In this document: in pieces, positions 18,251 to 26,625 of the stretch
Layout: each line of letters starts with the position of its first letter
How positions within the stretch are numbered: the stretch's first letter is position 1
Assembly: GCA_934292805.1 (NCBI GenBank)
Contig: CAKQXQ010000009.1
Coordinates: forward strand, 10,254-74,253
Direction of reading: 5' to 3'
Source of the DNA: an uncultured Roseburia sp.
Lineage (GTDB): Bacteria > Bacillota > Clostridia > Lachnospirales > Lachnospiraceae
Length of the DNA: 64,000 bases
The notes under the pieces: model-generated
Seen by the model: the letters and a program-made list of their open reading frames with translations, nothing else
What the model was told of the DNA's origin: nothing
Databases searched by the model: none
Made by a program: the position numbers and the translations under genes

Positions 18251-19321
18251 TTATTCGTTCATGTTTGCGAGTTTTTTTGCCTGGTCAGCTGCGATACATG
18301 CATCGATGATCTCCTGGATATCACCATTCATGATCTTATCCAGTTTATAAAGTGTCAGGTTGATACGATGATCTGTAACACGTCCCTGTGGGAAGTTATA
18401 GGTTCTGATCTTCTCAGAACGATCACCCGTACCGATCTGGCTCTTACGAAGCTCAGCTTCTGCATCATGTGCCTTCTGCTGCTCTAAGTCATATAACTTG
18501 GTACGAAGTAAAGCAAATGCTTTTGCCTTATTCTGGATCTGTGATTTCTCTGTCTGGCTGTAAATCACGATTCCGGTTGGTATATGTGTCAGACGAACCG
18601 CAGAGTCTGTGGTGTTGACACACTGTCCGCCTGCTCCGGACGCACGACACACGTCGATACGGATGTCTTTATCGTCAATCGTAACGTCAACATCTTCCGC
18701 TTCCGGCATCACAGCAACTGTGATCGTGGAAGTATGGATACGTCCGCCGGACTCTGTCTCCGGCACACGCTGTACACGGTGTACACCGGATTCATATTTC
18801 ATCACAGAATATGCACCTGCACCTGTGATCATGAATGTAACACTCTTCATACCGCCGATTCCGGTATCATCACATTCCATAATCTCTGTTTTCCAGTTCT
18901 TTGTCTCAGCATAATGCTGGTACATACGATAAATCTCTGCTGCAAATAAGGCTGCCTCATCTCCGCCTGCACCTGCACGAATCTCAACAATAACATTCTT
19001 GTCATCATTCGGGTCCTTAGGTAACAGAAGGATTTTTAATTCATTTTCCAACTCTGTCACGCGGTTCTTGGATTCGTTCAGCTCTTCTTTTGCAAGCTCA
19101 CGCATCTCTTCGTCGGACTCCTCTTCTAACATTGCAAGAGAATCTTCAATATTCTGTTTGCACTGTTTATATTCTTTATATGCCTCTACGATTGGTAAAA
19201 TATCACTCTGTTCTTTCATCAGCTTGCGGAAACGTTCCGGATTATTTGCAACATCCGGTTCGCTAAGCTCACTCATTAATTCTTCATAACGGATCAGTAA
19301 GTCCTCTAATTTATCAAACAT
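18251..19321 (-). CDS. prfA: Peptide chain release factor 1
   Basis: RF1 reads UAA and UAG stop codons and triggers peptide release. I took the ATG giving MFDKLEDLLIRYEEL (356 aa), which matches the usual N-terminus and follows a GAGAGGAAG site; a longer in-frame upstream extension has no support. The methylated GGQ tripeptide is in SGAGGQCVNTTDSAVRLTHIPTG (about residue 230), and the upstream EIRAGAGGDEAALFA block is also a family signature. It lies downstream of prmC, whose product methylates this GGQ glutamine, so enzyme and substrate are encoded together. Confidence 0.97.
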   Translation of the reverse strand: MFDKLEDLLIRYEELMSELSEPDVANNPERFRKLMKEQSDILPIVEAYKEYKQCKQNIEDSLAMLEEESDEEMRELAKEELNESKNRVTELENELKILLLPKDPNDDKNVIVEIRAGAGGDEAALFAAEIYRMYQHYAETKNWKTEIMECDDTGIGGMKSVTFMITGAGAYSVMKYESGVHRVQRVPETESGGRIHTSTITVAVMPEAEDVDVTIDDKDIRIDVCRASGAGGQCVNTTDSAVRLTHIPTGIVIYSQTEKSQIQNKAKAFALLRTKLYDLEQQKAHDAEAELRKSQIGTGDRSEKIRTYNFPQGRVTDHRINLTLYKLDKIMNGDIQEIIDACIAADQAKKLANMNE

Positions 19322-19418
19322 AATTCTTCCTCTCTGTTCTTCCTTTGCAAATGGATCCAAATCCATTTCCATGGATAAAATATATCTGTAAGTTACCTGT
19401 CTGTTATCTGCATCACCG

Positions 19419-20246
19419 CTACAACATTCCGGTGACCACACGGTCATTTCCGGAAAGATCTTTGACCACACGCACTTCCTTAAATCCTGCTTCGCACATC
19501 ATATCGGAAACCGCTTTACCCTGATCGTATCCGATCTCAAACATCAGATGTCCGTTCTCCTTCAGATACTGTCTGCTCTCTGCCACGATCTTCCGGTAAA
19601 AAAACAGTCCGTCTTCTTTCCCATCTAATGCTTCGATCGGTTCAAACTCCTTCACTTCCGGCATCAGTTCCGGAATCACATCCGTTGGAATGTATGGCGG
19701 ATTTGACACGATCACATCATATGTTCCTGAAATATTTTCAAACAGATCGCTCCGCTCAAACAAAACCGGCACCTCATGTATTTTTGCATTCTCTTTTGCA
19801 ATATTGATCGCCTGCTTGGAGATATCTGCTGCGTACCCTTTCGCATCTGATACATTATGCAGAATGCTGATTATAATACATCCGGAGCCTGTGCACATAT
19901 CAAGTACATCCATTCCGGGTTTTACAACTTTTAATGCTTCTTCTACAAGTACCTCTGTATCCTGTCTCGGGATCAGCACACTGGAGTTCACTTTAAAATT
20001 CAGTCCCATGAACTCCGTTTCTCCGGTTATATATTGTAACGGAATATGTTCTGCGCGCTTTTTGACTGAAAGCTCATATTCCTTTATCAGATCGTCTGTA
20101 ACCTCTTCATTCATATGCATGTAATAAAAACTGCGGTCAATTTTAAAACATGCCTCCATCAGTAACCAGGCATCAATCCTTGCGTCTACAATCCCCGCCT
20201 GCTTTAAATCACGCTCGCCGAGGGTAATGACTTCGCGATACGTCAT
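19419..20246 (-). CDS. prmC: Release factor glutamine methyltransferase
   Basis: PrmC (HemK) methylates the Gln of the GGQ motif in release factors using S-adenosylmethionine. The 275-aa protein has a helical N-terminal release-factor-binding domain (residues 1-85), a SAM-binding loop LDMCTGSGCI (about 115-124) and the catalytic NPPY at 182-185. It sits between the DUF1385 gene (17 bp upstream) and prfA (97 bp downstream), a common Firmicute order. The short gaps suggest one transcript from the DUF1385 gene through prfA. Confidence 0.96.
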   Translation of the reverse strand: MTYREVITLGERDLKQAGIVDARIDAWLLMEACFKIDRSFYYMHMNEEVTDDLIKEYELSVKKRAEHIPLQYITGETEFMGLNFKVNSSVLIPRQDTEVLVEEALKVVKPGMDVLDMCTGSGCIIISILHNVSDAKGYAADISKQAINIAKENAKIHEVPVLFERSDLFENISGTYDVIVSNPPYIPTDVIPELMPEVKEFEPIEALDGKEDGLFFYRKIVAESRQYLKENGHLMFEIGYDQGKAVSDMMCEAGFKEVRVVKDLSGNDRVVTGML

Positions 20247-20262
20247 CTTCTCTCACATCCTT

Positions 20263-21216
20263 TTAGTGCATTTCCCTGCGGATTTCTTCCACATAAGGTT
20301 TCCAGTCAAAAACTGCCTCAACGGAAGCGATCCCGACTTCTATCATCTCATCATCCGGCTCGCTTGTTGTGATCCTCTGCAGCCACATGCCCGGCTTGCT
20401 TAAAAGATTTACGATCACATTATCACTGCGGCCTGCCAGCCTGATAAATTCATAAGAAACCCCTGCGATCACCGGTATTAATACCAGGCGGTATACAACA
20501 CGCAGTAATGGTGAATCCACACGGATAAACATAAAAAACAAAACACTGACTAACATTACGATCAGAAGAAAGCTTGTACCACAACGTTTATGGAATCTGG
20601 AACTCTTTCTGACATTCTCGACATTCAGATCCAATCCATGCTCAATACAATTGATGCACTTATGTTCTGCACCATGGTACATATAGACTCTCTTTATATC
20701 CTTCATCAGTGAGATCAATGCAACATATCCTACAAAGATCACCAGTCTTATCACACCTTCGAGCAATGCGACCACCCACTGGGAAACAATGATCTTCTGG
20801 AAAAAAGAAGAAATGTAATACGGAAGCATCATAAAAATCGCAACTGCCAGAACCACAGACAGTACAACGGTTCCACCCATCATGGCTTTCTCCTGCTTCT
20901 TTTCTTCGCTTTCTTTTTTCCGCTGCTGTTCTTCGGACATAGCTGCCTTCTCTTTCTTCTCTTCTTCCTCTTCCTCAAAAAAAGAAGCCGAATAAGTCAG
21001 CACCTGCATTCCAAGTGCCAGCGATTCTATAAAACTGAATACGCCCCGCAAAACAGGCATATTACGGATTTTCTTATTCTTAACGATTCCTTTATATTCT
21101 GAAACTTTTACTTCGATTTCATGGTCAGGTTTTCTCACGGCAACAGCGTATTTTTCCTGATTCTTCATCATAACGCCTTCCATGACTGCCTGTCCGCCAA
21201 TTCCTGAATACTTCAT
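20263..21216 (-). CDS. DUF1385 membrane protein (YqhQ-like)
   Basis: This is a predicted multi-pass membrane protein of 317 aa. The N-terminal GIGGQAVMEGVMMKN is the hallmark of DUF1385, and MYHGAEHKCINCIEHGLDL, with conserved His and Cys residues, is the central family block. A charged stretch EEEEEEKKEKAAMSEEQQ (about residues 80-110) precedes the membrane segments. The biochemical role is not established. The conserved position between rpmE and prmC/prfA is seen in many Firmicutes. A GGAG site precedes the ATG, just after a perfect CCGCCATATATGGCGG palindrome. Confidence 0.88.
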   Translation of the reverse strand: MKYSGIGGQAVMEGVMMKNQEKYAVAVRKPDHEIEVKVSEYKGIVKNKKIRNMPVLRGVFSFIESLALGMQVLTYSASFFEEEEEEKKEKAAMSEEQQRKKESEEKKQEKAMMGGTVVLSVVLAVAIFMMLPYYISSFFQKIIVSQWVVALLEGVIRLVIFVGYVALISLMKDIKRVYMYHGAEHKCINCIEHGLDLNVENVRKSSRFHKRCGTSFLLIVMLVSVLFFMFIRVDSPLLRVVYRLVLIPVIAGVSYEFIRLAGRSDNVIVNLLSKPGMWLQRITTSEPDDEMIEVGIASVEAVFDWKPYVEEIRREMH

Positions 21217-21228
21217 TCTGTTCTCCGA

Positions 21229-21246
21229 TCCGCCATATATGGCGGA
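21229..21246. promoter_or_regulatory. Perfect palindrome before DUF1385 gene
   Basis: TCCGCCATATATGGCGGA is an 18-bp perfect palindrome immediately upstream of the ribosome binding site of the DUF1385 gene. It could be an operator or a hairpin affecting translation. No family was recognised. Confidence 0.5.
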
Positions 21247-21262
21247 GTTTTAGATTTTAAAA

Positions 21263-21290
21263 AAGGTTGAGATTTTGCAACCTCAACCTT
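21263..21290 (-). terminator. Terminator after rpmE
   Basis: On the minus strand AAGGTTGAG pairs with CTCAACCTT around a 10-nt loop and is followed by TTTTTT. It lies 53-80 bp past the rpmE stop, so rpmE can be a single-gene transcript with partial read-through into DUF1385-prmC-prfA. Confidence 0.85.
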
Positions 21291-21342
21291 ATCTGCATAG
21301 TAACCATTCCGAAAACTCGCAGTTACTCTGTATCTACACTTT

Positions 21343-21546
21343 TTATTTGTTGATGCCGTATTTCTTGTTGAACTTATCGATACGTCCGTCAGCTCTGTTT
21401 GCTTTCTGCTGACCTGTGTAGAATGGATGGCATTTAGAACAGATCTCAACGTGGATATCTCCCTTTGTAGATCCTGTAACAAATGTATTTCCACAGTTAC
21501 ATGTAACAGTTGCCTGATGATAATCTGGATGGATTCCTTCTCTCAT
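21343..21546 (-). CDS. rpmE: 50S ribosomal protein L31
   Basis: This is a 67-aa ribosomal protein of the large subunit. The start giving MREGIHPDYHQATVTCNCGN matches the family and has an AGAGGTG site; a longer in-frame extension has no support. Four cysteines (C16, C18, C36, C39) form the zinc ribbon, so this is the zinc-containing C+ form. It has its own promoter and terminator. No zinc-responsive operator that I recognise lies upstream. Confidence 0.97.
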   Translation of the reverse strand: MREGIHPDYHQATVTCNCGNTFVTGSTKGDIHVEICSKCHPFYTGQQKANRADGRIDKFNKKYGINK

Positions 21547-21669
21547 TATTTTCACCTCTTCTATTCTTATCGTTATTAAAGTTACGCTTGTTTTATATTC
21601 TTTATGCCCGTATGCCCGATCCGCATATGGCACTTATAGCAAGAATATACACGATTCTTCTACTGTCCA

Positions 21670-21688
21670 GAATCTGTATTACAGATTC
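21670..21688 (-). promoter_or_regulatory. Hairpin in rpmE leader
   Basis: GAATCTGT and ACAGATTC form a perfect 8-bp stem with a 3-nt loop within the ~170-nt leader of rpmE, about 25 nt after the -10 box. L31 leaders that bind the protein are known in Firmicutes. Whether this hairpin belongs to such a leader is an inference from position only. Confidence 0.4.
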
Positions 21689-21712
21689 ATTATCCCGATA
21701 AACAGCTTTTAA

Positions 21713-21741
21713 AGTATAGCATACCACATATGGTAAATCAA
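21713..21741 (-). promoter_or_regulatory. Sigma-A promoter for rpmE
   Basis: On the minus strand TTGATT (21736-21741) and TATACT (21713-21718) are separated by exactly 17 bp, placing the start of transcription about 160 nt before the rpmE ATG. Confidence 0.75.
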
Positions 21742-21793
21742 GTTTTTTTTATAATTTATCTACATTTTTTTGCAATACTTTTTTGCAGTTTCT

Positions 21794-23158
21794 CTATAAG
21801 ATTCTGTTTTTCTTTACCATATTAATATACTCTGCATTATTTCTTGTACGTGCAAACATATTTAAGATATTCTCAACTGCTTCATCTGCACGCATTCCAT
21901 TGTACGCTTTTCGCATGATCTCAACTGCCTCCATCTCATCCTTATCAAGCAGCAGATCTTCACGCCTTGTTCCTGATTTCACGATATCGATCGCCGGGAA
22001 TACTCTCTTTTCGGAAAGCTTACGGTCGAGTACAAGCTCCATATTACCGGTTCCCTTGAACTCTTCGAATACAACATCATCCATCTTGCTTCCGGTATCA
22101 ACCAGTGCTGTTGCAAGAATGGTAAGGCTTCCGCCCTCTCTCATATTTCTGGCTGCACCGAAGAAACGCTTCGGCATATGAAGAGCCGCCGGATCAAGAC
22201 CACCGGATAATGTACGCCCACTTGGTGGAACAGTGAGGTTATAGGCCCTTGCAAGACGTGTAATGCTGTCAAGCAGGATCATGACATCCTTGTGATGTTC
22301 GACCAGACGCTTTGCACGTTCGATCACCATCTCTGACACTCTCTTGTGATGTTCCGGAAGTTCATCGAATGTAGAATAAATCACTTCCACGTTATCCCCT
22401 TCAATTGCTTCCTTAATATCTGTCACTTCCTCCGGACGCTCATCGATCAGTAAAATGATCAGATGCATATCCGGATTCGACATCGTCACAGACTTTGCGA
22501 TCTCCTTTAAGAGAGTGGTCTTACCTGCCTTCGGCTGGGAAACGATCATTCCACGCTGTCCCTTACCGATCGGCGATACAAGATCCACGATCCGCATTGC
22601 AACACTGCATCCCGGTCTCTCGAGACGGATCCTTCTATTCGGGAAAATCGGTGTCAGATCTTCGAATGCCTTTCTCTTCTGGATCACACTCGGATGATAG
22701 CCATTGATCGATGTAATATATAATAATGCAGAAAACTTCTCCTGCTGTGTCTTAATTCTTGTATTGCCACAGATAATGTCTCCTGTCTTCAGATTAAATC
22801 TGCGGATCTGGGATGGTGACACATAAACATCATTCTCTCCCGGCAGATAATTGGCACTGCGGATAAATCCATATCCATCCGGCATAACCTCTAAAATTCC
22901 GTTCACGGTTACTCCACTGTCAAGATTCTTCATGGAATCATCGGCAGCTGCTTCATCCTTCTTTTCTTCAGCAGCCGGCTCTTCTTTCTTCTCTGTGGTT
23001 TCGTTCTGCACCTGCTGCTCTTTTTCATTCTTTGCATCTTCAGAAAGCATCACTTCTATAAGTTCGCTTTTCTTTAATCCGGAAAGATGCTTTATGCCTC
23101 TTGCTTTTGCAAGATCACGCAAAACTGTTACTGATAAGCTTTCATATTTTTCTCTCAT
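21794..23158 (-). CDS. rho: Transcription termination factor Rho
   Basis: Rho is a hexameric RNA-dependent ATPase that stops transcription. The 454-aa protein begins with a Rho N-terminal helical domain (TVLRDLAKARGIKHLSGLKKSELIEVM). An acidic/Lys-rich insert (about residues 40-75) comes next, then the RNA-binding cold-shock fold (GYGFIRSANYLPGENDVYVS). The ATPase domain has Walker A SQPKAGKTTLLKEIA, Walker B HLIILLIDERPEEVTD, the Q-loop and the R-loop (SGTRREDLLL). It is divergent from the malic enzyme gene; a TATAAT box with a weak -35 lies at about 23231-23236. Confidence 0.97.
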   Translation of the reverse strand: MREKYESLSVTVLRDLAKARGIKHLSGLKKSELIEVMLSEDAKNEKEQQVQNETTEKKEEPAAEEKKDEAAADDSMKNLDSGVTVNGILEVMPDGYGFIRSANYLPGENDVYVSPSQIRRFNLKTGDIICGNTRIKTQQEKFSALLYITSINGYHPSVIQKRKAFEDLTPIFPNRRIRLERPGCSVAMRIVDLVSPIGKGQRGMIVSQPKAGKTTLLKEIAKSVTMSNPDMHLIILLIDERPEEVTDIKEAIEGDNVEVIYSTFDELPEHHKRVSEMVIERAKRLVEHHKDVMILLDSITRLARAYNLTVPPSGRTLSGGLDPAALHMPKRFFGAARNMREGGSLTILATALVDTGSKMDDVVFEEFKGTGNMELVLDRKLSEKRVFPAIDIVKSGTRREDLLLDKDEMEAVEIMRKAYNGMRADEAVENILNMFARTRNNAEYINMVKKNRIL

Positions 23159-23268
23159 TCAATTCTCCTTCTAACTATATCAATGGGAATGATGTCTGAA
23201 ACGACAAATGAATCTTTGACTGATGCTATTATACAATATTTTTTCTGAAATAGGAAGTCCTAATTTCC

Positions 23269-23297
23269 TTGATTAATAAAAAAGTAAATGTTATCAT
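23269..23297 (+). promoter_or_regulatory. Sigma-A promoter for malic enzyme operon
   Basis: TTGATT (23269-23274) and TATCAT (23292-23297) have a 17-bp spacer, about 55 bp before the malic enzyme ATG. Confidence 0.55.
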
Positions 23298-23351
23298 TGC
23301 TAATAGAGTTTCATTTATAAGTAAAAACTATCTAAAGGAGACCGATTTATC

Positions 23352-24503
23352 ATGGATTTAAAAGAAAAAGCACTTGCCATGCACAAAGAGTGGAATGGTA
23401 AATTAGAAACTGTAGCAAAATCAAAAGTCAATTCCAGAGAAGATTTAGCCATTGCCTATACTCCTGGTGTTGCTGAACCCTGCAAAGTAATCGCAGAGGA
23501 TAAAGAGGCTGCTTATATTTATACACAGAAAGCCAACACGGTTGCCGTTATTTCTGACGGAAGTGCCGTTCTCGGACTCGGAAATATCGGTCCATATGCT
23601 GCAATGCCGGTTATGGAAGGAAAATGTGTTCTTTTCAAAGAATTCGGTAACGTAAACGCTGTTCCGATCTGTCTTGACACACAGGACACAGAAGAGATCA
23701 TTGCAACGATCAAAAATATTGCCCCTGCTTTCGGTGGTATCAATCTGGAAGATATTTCTGCTCCACGCTGCTTCGAAATTGAAGAACGCCTGAAAAAAAT
23801 GCTTGATATCCCTGTCTTTCATGATGACCAGCATGGCACTGCCATTGTTGTTCTCGCCGGTATCATCAACGGTCTGCGTGTGACTGGAAAGAAGAAAGAA
23901 GACTGTAAGGTTGTTGTAAACGGTGCAGGTTCCGCCGGCATTGCGATCACAAAGCTTCTCCTTACTTACGGATTCAAACATGTCACCATGTGTGACCGGG
24001 AAGGTATCATCGGAAAAGACTATCCAAACTTAAACTGGATGCAAAAGAAGATGACGGAAGTAACGAATCTTGACAATGCCTCCGGAACACTTGCTGATGC
24101 ATTAAAAGGTGCGGATATTTTCGTTGGTGTATCTGCCCCGAATATCGTAACACCGGAAATGGTTTCTTCCATGAATAAAGATTCCATTCTTTTTGCAATG
24201 GCCAACCCTGTTCCTGAGATCATGCCGGATGTTGCAAGAGCTGCCGGTGCAAGAGTCGTCGGAACCGGAAGAAGCGACTTCCCGAACCAGGTCAACAATG
24301 TGATCGCGTTCCCTGGTATCTTCAAAGGTGCTCTTGAAGGACGTGCCACACAGATCACAGAAGAGATGAAGCTTGCTGCTGCAGAGGCTCTTGCACATCT
24401 TGTTTCAGATGAAGAGTTAAATGATGAATTCATTATGCCGGAAGCTTTTGATCCACGTGTTGCTGAAGTTGTAAGTGAAGCTGTAAAATCACACATCCGA
24501 TAA
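23352..24503 (+). CDS. NAD(P)-dependent malic enzyme
   Basis: This enzyme converts malate to pyruvate and CO2 with NAD(P)+ and belongs to the short bacterial type (383 aa) without the phosphotransacetylase tail. Visible motifs are the tyrosine region AIAYTPGVAEPC, the Lys/metal region VFHDDQHGTAIVVLAG, and the dinucleotide-binding fold VVVNGAGSAGIAITKLL followed by FAMANPVPEI. AGGAG precedes the ATG. It is the first gene of a plus-strand unit with the radical SAM gene, which starts one base after its stop. Cofactor preference is not decided here. Confidence 0.94.
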   Translation: MDLKEKALAMHKEWNGKLETVAKSKVNSREDLAIAYTPGVAEPCKVIAEDKEAAYIYTQKANTVAVISDGSAVLGLGNIGPYAAMPVMEGKCVLFKEFGNVNAVPICLDTQDTEEIIATIKNIAPAFGGINLEDISAPRCFEIEERLKKMLDIPVFHDDQHGTAIVVLAGIINGLRVTGKKKEDCKVVVNGAGSAGIAITKLLLTYGFKHVTMCDREGIIGKDYPNLNWMQKKMTEVTNLDNASGTLADALKGADIFVGVSAPNIVTPEMVSSMNKDSILFAMANPVPEIMPDVARAAGARVVGTGRSDFPNQVNNVIAFPGIFKGALEGRATQITEEMKLAAAEALAHLVSDEELNDEFIMPEAFDPRVAEVVSEAVKSHIR

Positions 24504-24504
24504 T

Positions 24505-25416
24505 ATGAATCCTTATTATTCTCTCAATGATTATTTAAAGCAGACATTCGGTGAGAAGGTATACCGCCTTTCCTTAAATGGCGGTATGACCTGTCCCAAC
24601 CGTGACGGGACTTTGGATTCGCGTGGGTGTATTTTCTGCAGTGCAGGTGGAAGCGGCGATTTTGCTGCCTCCCCTTCGCTCTCTGTGACTGATCAGATTG
24701 AACAGGCCAAAGAACGGATCCAGAAGAAAAGCAGCTGCAAAAAATTTATCGCCTATTTTCAGGCATACACAAACACCTATGCCCCTGTTCCCTATCTCAG
24801 GGAACTTTTTACCGAAGCGATAAACCACCCTGATATTGTTGCACTCTCTGTCGGAACCCGGTGTGACTGCCTTGATGACGATGTACTGGAATTACTATGT
24901 GAGCTTAATCAGATCAAACCAGTCTGGATAGAACTTGGTCTGCAATCGGTTCACAATGAAACGCTCAAACGGATCCGCAGTGGTTTTACTTATGAGCAAT
25001 ATCTTCACGCAGTAACCTCGTTAAAGGAGAGACATATTACTGTCATTACACATTTAATCCTGGGACTGCCCGGTGAAACAAAAGAAATGATGCTCGCATC
25101 TATTGATGCCGTTGCCTCACTTCCATGTGATGGGATCAAGCTGCAGCTTTTGCATGTGTTGAAGAATACCGACCTGGCTTCGCTTTATGAGTCAGATCCA
25201 TTTCCTGTTTTTTCACTGGAAGATTACTGTGATTTCATCGTAACCTGCGTGGAACATCTTCCACCAAAGATGGTAGTCCACCGTCTTACCGGAGATGGAC
25301 CCCGTTCCCTTCTGATCGCACCCTTATGGAGTACGGATAAGAAACGTGTCTTAAACACGATTCAGAAGCGTTTTCGTGAGCGTGACACCTGGCAGGGAAA
25401 ATTATATAACTTATAA
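24505..25416 (+). CDS. TIGR01212-type radical SAM protein
   Basis: This is a radical SAM enzyme of unknown reaction, 303 aa, of the YhcC/TIGR01212 group. The cluster cysteines are C30, C42 and C45 in TCPNRDGTLDSRGCIFC, a spacing typical of this group and unlike the canonical CxxxCxxC. Further family features are FQAYTNTYAPVPYLR, SVGTRCDCL and LQSVHNETLKRIRSGF. It starts one base after the malic enzyme stop, so it is probably translationally coupled. Relatives have been linked to RNA or tetrapyrrole chemistry only tentatively, so I give no function. Confidence 0.9.
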   Translation: MNPYYSLNDYLKQTFGEKVYRLSLNGGMTCPNRDGTLDSRGCIFCSAGGSGDFAASPSLSVTDQIEQAKERIQKKSSCKKFIAYFQAYTNTYAPVPYLRELFTEAINHPDIVALSVGTRCDCLDDDVLELLCELNQIKPVWIELGLQSVHNETLKRIRSGFTYEQYLHAVTSLKERHITVITHLILGLPGETKEMMLASIDAVASLPCDGIKLQLLHVLKNTDLASLYESDPFPVFSLEDYCDFIVTCVEHLPPKMVVHRLTGDGPRSLLIAPLWSTDKKRVLNTIQKRFRERDTWQGKLYNL

Positions 25417-25448
25417 CTGAATCATTCGCAGAAAGAGGTGTATAAAAC

Positions 25449-25964
25449 ATGGCTGAACCATTTACCATATATAAACTGACTATTTTAAATATGTTGGATA
25501 AAGTCGATTTTCCATTGACAAATACACAGATTTCAAACTTTTTTCTGGAGCAGGATTATACGGATTACTTCCGTGTGCAGCAGGTCATCAGTGATCTTAC
25601 AGATGCCAATCTGATCCGCTCTGAATCCACACACAATAACACGCAGTATGTGATCTCTGATGCCGGAAAAGAAACTTTAGAATTTTTCAAAGATAAAATC
25701 TCTGATGCCATCGAACGTGATACGATCGCCTTTCTTGAGAAGAATAAGCTGGAGCTTCGGAATGACAATTCCATTCTTGCAGACTATTACAAAACTCCGA
25801 ATCTCGATTATGCTGTCCGCTGCCAGTACAGGGAACACAACATAAATCTGATCGACCTGACGTTAAGTGTCAAAACAAAGGCACAGGCAGAAGCGATCTG
25901 TAATAACTGGAAGAAACAAAATGAAGACGTATACGCATATCTGATGGATATGCTCTTAAAATAA
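25449..25964 (+). CDS. DUF4364 family protein
   Basis: This 171-aa protein starts with a winged-helix-like region: LTILNMLDKVDFPLTNTQISNFFLEQDYTDYFRVQQVISDL then a YVISDAGKETLEFF strand/helix. It is characteristic of DUF4364 proteins of clostridia and suggests a DNA-binding regulator. The C-terminal half is predicted mixed alpha/beta with no catalytic signature. AGAGGTG precedes the ATG. It lies in a plus-strand row with malic enzyme, radical SAM protein and flavin reductase. The target is unknown. Confidence 0.85.
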   Translation: MAEPFTIYKLTILNMLDKVDFPLTNTQISNFFLEQDYTDYFRVQQVISDLTDANLIRSESTHNNTQYVISDAGKETLEFFKDKISDAIERDTIAFLEKNKLELRNDNSILADYYKTPNLDYAVRCQYREHNINLIDLTLSVKTKAQAEAICNNWKKQNEDVYAYLMDMLLK

Positions 25965-25979
25965 AAGGAATGAACTGAT

Positions 25980-26594
25980 ATGGCAAAACAAAACTGGAAA
26001 CCTGGAAATATGCTCTATCCGCTCCCTGCTGTCATGGTGAGCTGCCAGAGTCTTACCGGATGCGATCCTCTTTGCGAGAACCCGGCATTAGAAGGCCGGC
26101 CGAATATTATTACTGTTGCATGGGCAGGAACTGTCTGCACAAATCCGCCGATGGTTTCAATCTCTGTCCGCCCGGAACGCTACTCCTATCATCTGATCGA
26201 AGAATCCGGTGAATTTGTGATCAATCTGACAACCGAAGCCCTCGTAAAAGCTACCGATTACTGTGGTGTACGCTCCGGACGCGATGTTGACAAATTTAAA
26301 GAAATGCATTTAACCCCGCTTGTTTCAAAGCACATCCATGCACCGGGAATCGCCGAAAGTCCGGTAAATATTGAATGCAGGGTCCGCGAGATCAAACCTC
26401 TTGGCAGTCACTCCATGATCCTTGCAGATGTTTTGGGTGTTACGATCGACGATACCCTGCTTGATGAAAAAGGCAAATTTGAATTAAATAAAAGCGGGCT
26501 TGTCACCTATTCGCATGGTGAATATTTTCTGCTCGGAAAAAAATTAGGAACATTCGGATACAGCGTAAAAAAAGAGAAAAAGCGGAGTCGATAG
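25980..26594 (+). CDS. Flavin reductase family protein
   Basis: This 204-aa protein of the FMN-binding split-barrel type (flavin reductase-like). Indicators are YPLPAVMVSCQ, NIITVAWAGTVCTNPPMVSISVRPERYSYHLIEESGEFVINL (the flavin-binding block) and DYCGVRSGRDVDKF. Such proteins bind FMN or FAD and pass electrons to partner enzymes; clostridial members are often of unknown partner. It starts 15 bp after the DUF4364 stop and its 3' end is part of the operon terminator. Confidence 0.88.
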   Translation: MAKQNWKPGNMLYPLPAVMVSCQSLTGCDPLCENPALEGRPNIITVAWAGTVCTNPPMVSISVRPERYSYHLIEESGEFVINLTTEALVKATDYCGVRSGRDVDKFKEMHLTPLVSKHIHAPGIAESPVNIECRVREIKPLGSHSMILADVLGVTIDDTLLDEKGKFELNKSGLVTYSHGEYFLLGKKLGTFGYSVKKEKKRSR

Positions 26595-26613
26595 ACTTTT
26601 GCTTTTTCTCTTT
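26571..26613 (+). terminator. Terminator of malic enzyme operon
   Basis: A perfect 13-bp stem (AAAGAGAAAAAGC with GCTTTTTCTCTTT) has a 17-nt loop containing the flavin reductase stop codon and is followed by T-rich sequence. It may also serve the convergent permease gene. Confidence 0.8.
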
Positions 26614-26625
26614 TTCTCTTTTTTT

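Noticed and set aside
17928..18487. Plus-strand frames across the tandem repeat
   Set aside because: They repeat the same peptide only because the DNA repeat is in tandem; they run antisense into prfA and lack ribosome sites.
19322..19471. N-terminal extension of prfA
   Set aside because: The extra 50 residues do not match release factors, run through the intergenic region, and the internal ATG has the proper ribosome site.
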